Below, piece after piece: positions 18,595-27,111 of a DNA stretch of 64,000 bases (position 1 is its first letter; every line of letters begins with the position of its first letter). Under the pieces are notes generated by a model. It searched no databases. It was not told where the DNA came from and saw only the letters and a program-made list of their open reading frames with translations. Source of the stretch: Desulfobulbaceae bacterium (GTDB taxonomy: Bacteria; Desulfobacterota; Desulfobulbia; Desulfobulbales; Desulfocapsaceae); assembly GCA_004796425.1 (NCBI GenBank), contig QZLB01000294.1, forward strand, positions 1 to 64,000, read 5' to 3'. A program made the position numbers and the translations under genes.

Positions 18595-19629
18595 ATGCGT
18601 ACCGCTCCAAGACCTCTCTATCTGATCCTCTCAGTCCTGGTCCTGATCATTATCATTCTATGGGCTGCCCGTCTTGGACATATCGAGACCAGTTTTGCAG
18701 AATTATTTACAATCTTATTATACAAGACAGGGTTTTCTTCCTCACCAGATTTGCAATCCAAGTTGATCTTCGTCATATGGGAAATCAGACTTCCCAGAAT
18801 CGTTTGCGCTGCTGTCGTCGGAGGTGGACTGGCGGTCGCAGGGTGCGTTTTCCAATCCATTTTACAAAACCCGCTGGCAGACCCCTATACCCTTGGCATT
18901 TCCTCAGGAGCTGCATTTGGCGCTTCCAGTGCCATACTTTTACAACTCGTCGGATTCACGCTGCCAATCATTATCTCAACTTCAATGTGTGCGTTTCTTG
19001 GCAGCTTGCTTACGCTCTATGCAGTCTTTCTGCTTGCCGCACCATCGAGGCGTTTTAGCTCAAATACTTTAATTCTCTCAGGTATTATTATCGCCTCTAT
19101 TCTTTCGGCAGGTATCAGTTTCATCAAGTTTCTGGCAGATGAGAACGTCAATACCATAATTTTCTGGATTATGGGTAGTTTCATTGGCAAGAACTGGCAG
19201 GAAACGATTCTTCTGCTGTTCATAGTTCTGCCTTCAACGATTATCATCTACGTACACGCTCGAGAGCTTGATATCATGACCTTTGGAGAGCGAAGTTCCG
19301 AAGCACTCGGGATCGATAATAAAGTAATTCGGCAACGGCTTCTCATTGTTTCATCCCTCTGCACGGCTGCATGTGTATCCGTTTCAGGTATCATTGGCTT
19401 TGTCGGTCTGATTGTCCCACATCTTGCACGAATGGTCGTTGGGCCGAGTAATAATTTCCTTATTCCATTCAGCTTTTTCTGTGGCTGTATATTACTCTTA
19501 TGCGCCGATACAGCGACACGATTCATCCTTCCCACAGAACTTCCAATTGGGGTGCTCACCGCGCTGATTGGCGGCCCGGTGTTTTGTGTAATATTTAGAA
19601 GAACTCAACTCGATAAATGGCGGGGTTGA
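18595..19629 (+). CDS. FecCD-family ABC transporter permease
   Basis: This is an inner-membrane permease of the BtuC/FecCD/FhuB family, importing iron-siderophores, heme, cobalamin or oxyanions. The 344 residues have about ten hydrophobic segments. Family landmarks are RLPRIVCAAVVGGGLAVAGC, ILQNPLADPYTLGISSGAAFGA, the GERSSEALGID coupling region, and SGIIGFVGLIVPHLARM. The last codons overlap the ATPase gene. No periplasmic binding protein gene is adjacent, so the substrate cannot be read from context. The next genes encode a methyltransferase and an SDR. Confidence 0.92.
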   Translation: MRTAPRPLYLILSVLVLIIIILWAARLGHIETSFAELFTILLYKTGFSSSPDLQSKLIFVIWEIRLPRIVCAAVVGGGLAVAGCVFQSILQNPLADPYTLGISSGAAFGASSAILLQLVGFTLPIIISTSMCAFLGSLLTLYAVFLLAAPSRRFSSNTLILSGIIIASILSAGISFIKFLADENVNTIIFWIMGSFIGKNWQETILLLFIVLPSTIIIYVHARELDIMTFGERSSEALGIDNKVIRQRLLIVSSLCTAACVSVSGIIGFVGLIVPHLARMVVGPSNNFLIPFSFFCGCILLLCADTATRFILPTELPIGVLTALIGGPVFCVIFRRTQLDKWRG

Positions 19630-20420
19630 TGGAAACCGTGAAGGGATATTCACTATCACAAGTATCCTACTCCTATGATCAGATCACCGGTATCGATGAG
19701 GTCAGTGTCTCATTGGTTCCCGGTAAGTTTTACGGGTTGATCGGTCCAAACGGTAGTGGTAAATCCACCTTTCTCGATATTCTCTCAGGATATATCGTGC
19801 CCAATCATGGAACAATACTTCTCAATAATGTACCGCTGCAATCTTACGATAGAAATGAATTGTCACAAATACTTGCAGTGGTCCCACAGTTTTTTAACCA
19901 AAACTTCCAATATCTTGTCTCTGATGTGGTGCTGATGGGCCGGTACCCGTATCTATCCCGTTTTTCCCCTCCTGCAAAAAGCGATTTCGAGGCAGTAGAT
20001 CAGGCTATGGAAATGCTCGGTATTTCACATTTAAGATCACGATCGATTACAGAACTTTCCGGGGGTGAAAGACAACGGGTGATGATCGCCAAGGCCCTTG
20101 CCCAATCAGGCGATTTCATTCTACTTGATGAGGTTACTTCAAATCTCGATATAAACCATACGATTTCGATTGTCACGGTACTCTCAAAACTCATTCGCGA
20201 CAAAGGTATTACCGTTGTCGCAGCGGTTCACGACCTCAACCTGGCAGCAGCCTGTTGTGATGAGCTTATTGTTTTGAAAAACGGTACACTGAAAAATTTC
20301 GGCCCAACCAGTACCCTCCTCAGCGAACGTCTCATTTCCGAGCTTTATGGTGTGGATGTTGCCATCATATCAGGCAACCAATCACAGAAACAGATCATCT
20401 ACAATTACGTCAGAAGTTAA
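19617..20420 (+). CDS. ABC transporter ATP-binding protein, FepC/BtuD type
   Basis: This is the cytoplasmic ATPase partner of the overlapping FecCD permease (13-bp overlap). Walker A is GPNGSGKST near residue 42, the Q-loop is VVPQFFNQNF, the signature is LSGGERQRVMIAKAL, Walker B is FILLDEVTSNLD and the switch His is in AAVHDLN. The spacing and VLMGRYPYLSRF segment are typical of iron-chelate and cobalamin importers. The 267 residues are normal length. Confidence 0.93.
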   Translation: MAGLMETVKGYSLSQVSYSYDQITGIDEVSVSLVPGKFYGLIGPNGSGKSTFLDILSGYIVPNHGTILLNNVPLQSYDRNELSQILAVVPQFFNQNFQYLVSDVVLMGRYPYLSRFSPPAKSDFEAVDQAMEMLGISHLRSRSITELSGGERQRVMIAKALAQSGDFILLDEVTSNLDINHTISIVTVLSKLIRDKGITVVAAVHDLNLAAACCDELIVLKNGTLKNFGPTSTLLSERLISELYGVDVAIISGNQSQKQIIYNYVRS

Positions 20421-20691
20421 AAACAAATCTGCCAAAACGCTGCACTAATGATAGAATACAGTACTTGATAATGAGTCCGTTTTTTGAAAACATCAAGTAT
20501 AATGATGGTCACAAATAGATCCCCGAGATCACTATCGGGCAAAGCTCTGATAAAAAATTTGAAATAAAGGAACCATTTTCTTAGTGTATGAACGTGAGCA
20601 GATAAACTCCCTGTTCACCATAAGCTTGCAACGATAGTGCGGAAACCAAAAAAATTACTTATCGCTCCACAGATTACCTCCAGACAATCTC
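20421..20691. other. gap between the ABC ATPase and methyltransferase genes
   Basis: 271 bp with no supported gene. TACTTGAT (20462-20469) and ATCAAGTA (20492-20499) form an 8-bp inverted repeat whose right arm overlaps a perfect TATAAT (20498-20503). No matching -35 is present at normal spacing. It could be a regulated promoter for the methyltransferase-SDR pair, but that is speculative. Confidence 0.35.
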
Positions 20692-21381
20692 ATGGAAGAC
20701 GCGTATAAAAATAGTGCACGTTATTACGAGCTTCTTCTTTCGCCAGCACTAAGGCAGACCCGAGGGGACATTGTTACCTATATTAATCATATGTCACACG
20801 AGAGAATTATTGACATGGGATGTGGTACGGGGGTACAGCTTGCTGATCTTTATTCACCTTCGCGTGAGCTTCACGGAATTGATAACTCGATGAGTATGCT
20901 GGAGCAGGCACGCAGAAATCTGCCTGATGATGTCAAACTCCATTATCTTGATGCAAGACAAGAAAGTTTCTCCGATGACTACTTTGATTGTTCTATCCTT
21001 TCATTGACACTTCACGACAAACATCCGACCGATATCCAACTGATCTTTCTCAATGCTGCCAAGATAACCAAAAGTACAGGTTCCATCGTTATCGCTGATT
21101 ATTGCGATTTCGACCTGTCGCCTATGAGCTTTTTGGTCGGTAAACTCTTTATCCCGTTACTTGAGAAACTAGCTGGTGATGAACATTATCAAAATTACAA
21201 ACGATGGATGCAGGCGGGAGGATTACAATCGTTTCTAACTCACGACGATCTCAGGGTCGATATAATTTCAACCAGGCTTTTCCAGACACTCCTATGTTGT
21301 GCCGTGACATCAAAACAGCTGGCAAACCGAAATCGATCATACTTTGAGCTTCTTAACAAAACCTTTTCCAAAAAGTTATGA
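20692..21381 (+). CDS. class I SAM-dependent methyltransferase
   Basis: This 229-residue cytoplasmic enzyme has a Methyltransf-type Rossmann core. Motif I is IIDMGCGTGVQLADL near residue 40, followed by LHGIDNSMSMLEQAR (acidic ribose contact) and FDCSILSLTLHDKHP (motif IV region, with a His after the hydrophobic strand). It resembles UbiE/Coq5-like small-molecule methyltransferases in layout, but the substrate cannot be assigned. It overlaps the SDR gene by 4 bp, so both likely act on one small molecule. Linkage to the FecCD transporter is suggestive only. Confidence 0.85.
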   Translation: MEDAYKNSARYYELLLSPALRQTRGDIVTYINHMSHERIIDMGCGTGVQLADLYSPSRELHGIDNSMSMLEQARRNLPDDVKLHYLDARQESFSDDYFDCSILSLTLHDKHPTDIQLIFLNAAKITKSTGSIVIADYCDFDLSPMSFLVGKLFIPLLEKLAGDEHYQNYKRWMQAGGLQSFLTHDDLRVDIISTRLFQTLLCCAVTSKQLANRNRSYFELLNKTFSKKL

Positions 21382-22217
21382 CCAATCCCGACACCAATCC
21401 CAAAATTGTACTTGTACCCGGGGCGTCCAGACCAGTGGGTCGAGCCATCGCCCGGCTGTTTGCTGAGAGCGGGTATAGGCTTTTGCTCCCTGTCTTTGGT
21501 GACTGGCCTGAGTCTAACGAGGAAATGGCGGACGAATTTGCCTCCAAGGGTTATCAGTTCAAAATCTGTCCATGTGATCTGACAAACCGCGAGGAAGTTA
21601 TTTCAATGTGCGAAGCGATCAATTCCGAGTTCGGTGCAATAAACCACCTGATCAATAACATAGAACGGGGTGGTATGCCGATTCTTCATGGCTCCTACTA
21701 CAAGCAAATTAATGCGCAGCAGTGGGAACTTGAGACAAACATGACCATTAAGGCAAAACTCTATCTGTACGAGAATGCACTCCCCCTGTTAAAAAAATGC
21801 CACTCCTCCTCCATCATAAACGTGACGTCGATTGCTTCGCTCACTGGAAGATCAGGACCGGTCTCACCTCTTTTTTCAGATGGTTATGCCCTCTCAAATT
21901 CTGCAGTATCTCTTTTTACCAAGACCTGGGCACGAGAAGCAGCCCCCGATGTACGCGTAAATGAAGTGAAAGTTGGGGTTATTAATGGACGACATGGAGA
22001 AGGGACCAGGGGCTGGAAGCTACTTTCTGCCGACCAGAAGGAACAGATCAAATCACATACATTGTTGCAAAGGAATGGAGATCCAGATGAGATTGCCGAT
22101 CTGGTTTATTTTCTGGCAGTGAAAGCCACCTATCTCACGGGAAGTACCATCGTCGCTGATGGTGGTTTCATCCTTGGGGGTGATGAATTTCAAAAACTGC
22201 CTGAAGGATCACTGTAA
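21378..22217 (+). CDS. SDR family protein with altered active site
   Basis: This 279-residue short-chain dehydrogenase-like protein has a Rossmann fold. The cofactor loop is PGASRPVGRAIA instead of TGxxxGxG, the NNAG motif is degraded to NNIE, and the C-terminal VADGGFI is typical. The catalytic Ser is plausible in NVTSIAS (about 151) and Tyr170 is present, but the Lys four residues on is Asn174 (YALSN). Canonical SDR chemistry needs that Lys, so it may be a binding protein or use changed chemistry. It is translationally coupled to the upstream methyltransferase (ATGA overlap). Confidence 0.85.
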   Translation: MTNPDTNPKIVLVPGASRPVGRAIARLFAESGYRLLLPVFGDWPESNEEMADEFASKGYQFKICPCDLTNREEVISMCEAINSEFGAINHLINNIERGGMPILHGSYYKQINAQQWELETNMTIKAKLYLYENALPLLKKCHSSSIINVTSIASLTGRSGPVSPLFSDGYALSNSAVSLFTKTWAREAAPDVRVNEVKVGVINGRHGEGTRGWKLLSADQKEQIKSHTLLQRNGDPDEIADLVYFLAVKATYLTGSTIVADGGFILGGDEFQKLPEGSL

Positions 22218-22284
22218 AAACGCAGTACCGGGACTGGACAATTCGCGCAGTCCAGGCACTCATACCCAGCAATACCCGCGTTCT

Positions 22285-22983
22285 TTAGAAAGCGCTGAGC
22301 GCCTCTTCTGCAGCAGCTCCAATCGACAGATTGAAGATTTCCCCTTCATGAAACAGGTCAAATTGAGTGGTAGTATCAAGAAACGCTTCAATGACCGCTT
22401 GATAAGATGTTAATCGCAATAATCCGCACAACGTGATTGCAAGTCCCCGAACATGATTATCCGAACTCGATAAATAGCAACCGAGCCGTTCCCCAATACC
22501 CATTGAGAATAATATCTCCTTGTATCGTGGAGCGATACGAAGGATCCCCCAGAGCACTCCTCGCTGCAACCGGGGAAGTTCGAGGAAATTACCATCCTGA
22601 AAAGATTCTGGACCATCATCGAGTGTGTAAGACACCAGCATGTGCAGGTATTCACGTGCGAGTTGATCTGAGTGGTAAATGGATTCCGCCATTACCTCTG
22701 GGACGCCCCAACCAATGCCACCCGACTCATCATTGAGCATCCAGAGATATCGTCTCATAATGACACGAGCTTCCTCCAGATCTGAATCAGCCAACCCGGC
22801 TGTAACAATACCCATCGCGGTAACACAACGCCAACGGACAATTTCATCGATCGAGCAGAGAAAAGGGAAAAGCGTATTGATCAGTGGTTTCGGATCATAA
22901 GCTGCAAGTGCAAGAGAGAATTCATCATAGCTGGTTTGCGTGAGCATCCGATGCACTCGACGTTTCAGTTCTCGCCGGTTCAT
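22285..22983 (-). CDS. HEAT-repeat-like protein, DVU0298 type
   Basis: This 232-residue, all-helical soluble protein has repeats such as IDEIVRWRCVTAMGIV, ELPRLQRGVLWGILRI and SDNHVRGLAITLCGLL, which look like HEAT/PBS-lyase repeats. A conserved-looking WMLNDESGGIGWGVPEVMAE block lies near residue 85. I recall proteins of this form in sulfate reducers as the DVU0298 family; the function is unknown. It converges with the SDR gene; GGACTG/CAGTCC near 22234-22256 could form a weak hairpin between them. Confidence 0.75.
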   Translation of the reverse strand: MNRRELKRRVHRMLTQTSYDEFSLALAAYDPKPLINTLFPFLCSIDEIVRWRCVTAMGIVTAGLADSDLEEARVIMRRYLWMLNDESGGIGWGVPEVMAESIYHSDQLAREYLHMLVSYTLDDGPESFQDGNFLELPRLQRGVLWGILRIAPRYKEILFSMGIGERLGCYLSSSDNHVRGLAITLCGLLRLTSYQAVIEAFLDTTTQFDLFHEGEIFNLSIGAAAEEALSAF

Positions 22984-23075
22984 AACTGTATTAGATGTAT
23001 GATTGGTAATGCAGCGGACGCCAGATAACGGTGATCATCATACTGGATTGTCACTACTTCGGCAGTACGGGCTGA

Positions 23076-24149
23076 TCAACCCCTTTGATCATCAAGGCGC
23101 TTCATGCCTTCCATCAGCATACCCATAAAGCCCCCGATTACGGGCAACTTCTTCTCAGCTCTTGTTAATCCCTGAACAAATTTGAATCGGCCGTCATTGA
23201 GGCTCAGAATCTCATAAAAGGCTTCTTGGTCTTCCTTGCCTGCAAAATCTCCCTTTATAACCTCACCCTCATTAAATAAGATTCTACCGTTATAGTCATT
23301 TGACTCAATTTTAAGGTGGCCGGTCTTCTGATTACTGTTGATCATCTGGCAGAGTTCCACCGGTGAAATATCCGATAGCTGCCCAACCATTCCGGATGCG
23401 AGTTCTTCGGCACGCTGAACATTAATCGTGGTGATCCTGGAAACAAGCAACTTATAAAAGAAAACCTGCAATGCAGGGTATTTATTTAAAATATGCCGGA
23501 AATTCTTTTGGCTCATGGTCGCTATCTCACACGGTTCAGACGCCTGAATAGTAGTTGACACACGCTCACCGGAAAGCAGACTCATTTCACCAAATACATC
23601 ACCCGTACCCATTTCTGCGAGAACAACTCCATCATCATCTACGACCTCAACCCGCCCGGTAATGATAATATAAAGATTTTTGCCCGGATCTCCTTTTTGG
23701 CAAATCGGAAATCCCCAGGCAAACTCTTCAAACTCCAACAAAGTAGCGAGATCGAGCAGATCATCATCCGATAAAGAGCTGAAAATTGTAATAGAGCGAA
23801 GAATTCCGGCGTAATTAGCTACAAGTTTGATTTTTTCCTTTCTCTCAGCAGCAGCAAGCAGCTTCATCTGCAGGGTTGCATAACCTTTTTCTTTTTTAAA
23901 TTCAAACCTGATAATTCCAACACAACCACCGCATTCAAATTTATTTCTTTTACTCTGCCCCTGTTGAAGTGATTCAAACGCCACATCTTCAGTAGCGAGT
24001 TCGATAACATCCTTGGCTAAAATTAGGCAGGTAGCCTTACTGGCCGGGAGTTTAAGCGAATCTTCAGAGATCTCCATTTCCTCTCCAACATTATAGAGCG
24101 GACAATTGTTCTCTTCAGTGATGATGAATACGCCGTTTCTAAATTGCAT
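23076..24149 (-). CDS. cyclic-nucleotide-binding-like protein with DUF4388
   Basis: This 357-residue cytoplasmic protein has three parts. The N-terminal 100 residues include a Cys-containing stretch (CGGCVG) of unknown type. A cNMP-binding-like barrel follows at about 115-235 (GFPICQKGDPGKNLYIIITGRVEVVDDDG, GDVFGEMSLLSGERVSTTI regions), in which the phosphate cassette GEMSLLSGERVSTT resembles functional cAMP or cGMP sites. A C-terminal DUF4388 (PATAN-like) domain covers about 255-340 (LCQMINSNQKTGHLKIE, GRILFNEGEVIKGDFAG). No DNA-binding domain is seen, so it is likely a signalling adaptor. Confidence 0.82.
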   Translation of the reverse strand: MQFRNGVFIITEENNCPLYNVGEEMEISEDSLKLPASKATCLILAKDVIELATEDVAFESLQQGQSKRNKFECGGCVGIIRFEFKKEKGYATLQMKLLAAAERKEKIKLVANYAGILRSITIFSSLSDDDLLDLATLLEFEEFAWGFPICQKGDPGKNLYIIITGRVEVVDDDGVVLAEMGTGDVFGEMSLLSGERVSTTIQASEPCEIATMSQKNFRHILNKYPALQVFFYKLLVSRITTINVQRAEELASGMVGQLSDISPVELCQMINSNQKTGHLKIESNDYNGRILFNEGEVIKGDFAGKEDQEAFYEILSLNDGRFKFVQGLTRAEKKLPVIGGFMGMLMEGMKRLDDQRG

Positions 24150-24229
24150 ACTCAGTAACGACCCGCTTAAGAAATTGTTGGTAATGTGAAAATCATGAAA
24201 ACGGTAATAGGATATCCTTTAGGTAGCAT

Positions 24230-24562
24230 TCAGTCGGACCTGCCAAAGATAATGTAGATTACAACCCCTAAAACAATTGCCCCACCAAAAAGAACCGGTA
24301 GTACCTTGTCAATTTGCACTTCATCATCAATCACAAGTTCGGACATGTATTGGGTACCGCTGACCCACCAGATACCGATGAAAATGACAACAAAGATAAT
24401 ATCTCGCCACTTCTGTTTCCAGATAAAATAAGCGATTAACGCTACGAATGGTACCAGAAACCAGGGGTTGGTAAACAACCCCATATAGTCAACCTCGGCA
24501 ACCTGTGCAGGAAGCTTGGTTGAATCAAGAAAGTCCATTATCCTGTCAAATAGTTCTTTCAT
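24230..24562 (-). CDS. small inner-membrane protein
   Basis: This roughly 110-residue protein has three predicted membrane helices: FLVPFVALIAYFIW, IIFVVIFIGIWWVSG and VLPVLFGGAIVLGVVIYIIFG. A short acidic loop (VIDDEVQIDKV) lies between the last two. An upstream GTG at 24574 would add four residues; ATG 24562 is the more likely start. The family is not recognised. It lies downstream of a large gap and upstream of the cNMP/DUF4388 gene, with 80 bp between. Confidence 0.75.
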   Translation of the reverse strand: MKELFDRIMDFLDSTKLPAQVAEVDYMGLFTNPWFLVPFVALIAYFIWKQKWRDIIFVVIFIGIWWVSGTQYMSELVIDDEVQIDKVLPVLFGGAIVLGVVIYIIFGRSD

Positions 24563-24941
24563 GTTATTACCCACTCTGTCGTTATGAACATGTGTAATCC
24601 TTGACTAGTTCTTTTTTTTTACACTGAACTTTCTAATACTTCACCCTCGATCTTACCAGATATTATAATGAAAGCAATATTCTCCAAAATGATTTAATCA
24701 TTGTTTCCAACCCACTGCATAAGGTGAGAGGGGAAAAACATTTGTTCGTTTTGGACGAGTTCTACCGACTCACCCGGTGACTCTGAGTCAGTAATGTTAA
24801 GCGTTTTTATTTCCATCATTCTGGAAAATCGTCAATTATATTTTACCCTTCCGTCAATAGTGTCATCGATTATAAAGGGTAGTGTACACGCCTAACTGCT
24901 TTAAATGGACATCAGCGCTTCTTACATGTATGAAATCTTAG
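24563..24941. other. divergent intergenic region, no gene seen
   Basis: About 380 bp, AT-rich. It has two modest inverted repeats: GACTCA/TGAGTC at 24767-24789 with an 11-base loop, and TACCCTT/AAGGGTA around 24845-24885. It probably holds divergent promoters for the small membrane protein and the MFS operon. No reading frame is convincing. Confidence 0.4.
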
Positions 24942-26093
24942 ATGGTTATGAACTATAAAACGAAAAAGATGTACGCTTATTTAATGATTCTTACCATTTG
25001 TGCAACGGCAGGGTTGCACGTATGGCGAACATTATTCGACAATTTTGCAGTAAATATCGTTCATCTTGAGGGACATCACATCGGTTTTTTACAATCCATC
25101 CGAGAAATTCCAGGATTTCTCGCGCTACTTGTTGTCTATGCACTTCTTATCATCAAAGAACACAAATTGTCAGCACTCTCCGTCCTGTTTTTAGGGCTCG
25201 GAGTAACCCTCACCGGAGTTTTCCCCAGTTTCTATGGGCTTGTTTTCACCACCCTCATCATGAGCTTCGGTTTTCATTATTTCGAGACCACCAATCAATC
25301 TCTCACCCTCCAATATTTCGATACCAAAACAGCCCCCCTGGTATTCGGCAAGTTACGGAGTGTTGCTGCAGGCAGCAATATCGTCTGTGGTGTATTGATC
25401 GTGCTCCTTTCGCCAGTATTAAAATATCAGCAACTCTATGGCATGTTTGGCCTCATAATTGTTGGTGCCGCATTATTAATGTTATTTAAGGATCCGTCAG
25501 AAAAGAACATCGTTCCACAACGCAAACAGATGGTGCTCCGAGGAAAATATTGGCTCTTTTACGCCCTCACTTTTATGGCCGGTGCAAGACGTCAGATATT
25601 TATTGCCTTTGCTGTTTTTTTGCTGGTTAAACACTTCTCTTACAGTGTTTCAGAAATCGCTTTATTATTTCTTCTCAACAACCTGGTCAATTATTTTCTG
25701 AGTCCATTCATCGGTAAATGCATTGTCTGGTTTGGTGAAAGACGTGTACTCTCGGTCGAATATGTAAGCTTGGTCATTATTTTTCTTGCCTATGCCCATG
25801 TCGACTCCAAGTGGTTGGCTGGAATTCTCTATATTGCTGATCATATCTTTTTCAATTTTGCTATTGCAATACGAACCTTTTTCCAAAAAATTGCTGACCC
25901 TGAGGATATCGCGCCAAGTATGGCGGTTGGTTTCACCATCAATCATGTTGCCGCAGTATTCCTCCCGGCAATAGGGGGACTGCTCTGGGTTTTTAATTAC
26001 CGACTGGTTTTTTATACCGGTGCATTACTCAGTCTTATTTCTCTTATATTGGTCCAGCTGATCACTTCGCAGTTGAAGAAGAATGAGCATTGA
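24942..26093 (+). CDS. MFS transporter
   Basis: This 383-residue polytopic inner-membrane protein has about ten to twelve hydrophobic helices in two halves, joined by a basic loop near residue 190 (KDPSEKNIVPQRKQMVLRGK region). The first helix carries RTLFDNFAVNIV, where the buried charged residues of drug- or metabolite-type MFS carriers often lie. I cannot name the substrate. The ATG at 24942 and one at 24948 are both possible. It leads a plus-strand operon with a shikimate kinase, a NOSP-type protein and an epimerase-like protein. Confidence 0.8.
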   Translation: MVMNYKTKKMYAYLMILTICATAGLHVWRTLFDNFAVNIVHLEGHHIGFLQSIREIPGFLALLVVYALLIIKEHKLSALSVLFLGLGVTLTGVFPSFYGLVFTTLIMSFGFHYFETTNQSLTLQYFDTKTAPLVFGKLRSVAAGSNIVCGVLIVLLSPVLKYQQLYGMFGLIIVGAALLMLFKDPSEKNIVPQRKQMVLRGKYWLFYALTFMAGARRQIFIAFAVFLLVKHFSYSVSEIALLFLLNNLVNYFLSPFIGKCIVWFGERRVLSVEYVSLVIIFLAYAHVDSKWLAGILYIADHIFFNFAIAIRTFFQKIADPEDIAPSMAVGFTINHVAAVFLPAIGGLLWVFNYRLVFYTGALLSLISLILVQLITSQLKKNEH

Positions 26094-26185
26094 GAGATCA
26101 TTATGTAACAATTTAACCTGATCGATTCGTAAAAATTGAAAATCGATTTATTTTTTTACTTAACATTACACAGAACAAAAAACAG

Positions 26186-26722
26186 ATGATAAACGACTGG
26201 CGAAACATCATTTTAATCGGCATGCCAGGTGCCGGAAAGAGTACGGTTGGAGTAATTCTGGCAAAATCATTAACAAGACCGTATCTTGATTCGGATATTC
26301 TCATTCAACTGGTTGAAAAACGTTCCCTGCAGGATATTATCGACAGTCAGGGACACATGCAACTTCGGCAGATTGAGGAACGGGTGTTGCTTGATATCTC
26401 ATGCGATAACCATATCATCGCCACTGGTGGCAGTGCGGCATACAGTGACAAAGCGATGAAACATTTGCAAGAGAACGGCATAATCGTCTTTCTTGATGCC
26501 ACCCTTGATACACTGAAGAAGCGAATCAACAATTATGAAACCCGGGGGTTGGCCAAAAGACCCGAACAAAGTTTTACTGAACTATTTGAAGAGAGATCAG
26601 CCCTTTATCATAAATACGCAGACATCATTGTTCGTTGTGATCAAATCTCTCAGGATGAAGTTGTTGAACTGGTGAGTGACCAAATTCACCAATTCCTTCT
26701 CTATGAACAATCAACGAAATGA
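26186..26722 (+). CDS. aroK: shikimate kinase
   Basis: This is the aromatic-amino-acid pathway kinase that makes shikimate 3-phosphate. The 178-residue P-loop protein has Walker A GMPGAGKSTVG near residue 11, the DSDILI acidic motif near 34, an Arg in LRQIEERVL for shikimate binding, and ATGGSAAYS where most shikimate kinases have a Gly-Gly-Gly run. The lid region has RGLAKRPE. The Gly to Ser change is small, but a shikimate-kinase-like kinase of other specificity is possible. Its stop overlaps the next ATG by 4 bp. Confidence 0.85.
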   Translation: MINDWRNIILIGMPGAGKSTVGVILAKSLTRPYLDSDILIQLVEKRSLQDIIDSQGHMQLRQIEERVLLDISCDNHIIATGGSAAYSDKAMKHLQENGIIVFLDATLDTLKKRINNYETRGLAKRPEQSFTELFEERSALYHKYADIIVRCDQISQDEVVELVSDQIHQFLLYEQSTK

Positions 26723-27111
26723 ACCAAAAACGTCAACCAGTAATAGAGAGCAAACGACTATCGCGTGATAAGCATACCATTGAGGCAATGATCAATATTT
26801 ATTGCCGAAATCATCACCACGGTGAATCACTCTGTGAAGAATGTCAAAAATTGCAAAAATATGCGCATGCCAGATTGGCAGGATGTCCGTTCAATGAACA
26901 AAAACCTACCTGTAACAACTGCCCGATCCATTGCTACAATAAAAATATGAGGGCGCACATAAAAGACGTCATGAAATACGCCGGACCCCGAATGTTCTTT
27001 TACCATCCGATACTGGCCTTCAAACACTTTTTAGATGGTTTTAATAAACCTCCGGAGATATACTCCCATAAATCACTGGGAACACGCAAACAAGAGGAGA
27101 TTGATCAGTGA
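26719..27111 (+). CDS. nitrous-oxide-stimulated promoter (NOSP) family protein
   Basis: This 130-residue protein has a dense Cys set: YCRNHHH, LCEECQKLQ, GCPF, PTCNNCPIHCYN. It also has the family-typical RMFFYHPILAFKHFLDG near the end. The eight or so Cys/His positions suggest bound zinc or an Fe-S cluster. The family name comes from gene expression; no function is established. It is coupled to aroK upstream and yfcH downstream by 4-bp overlaps. Confidence 0.85.
   Translation: MNQKRQPVIESKRLSRDKHTIEAMINIYCRNHHHGESLCEECQKLQKYAHARLAGCPFNEQKPTCNNCPIHCYNKNMRAHIKDVMKYAGPRMFFYHPILAFKHFLDGFNKPPEIYSHKSLGTRKQEEIDQ

Noticed and set aside
22234-22256. Terminator between the SDR and HEAT-protein genes
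   Set aside because: GGACTG/CAGTCC is only six pairs with an 11-base loop and no T-run on either strand.
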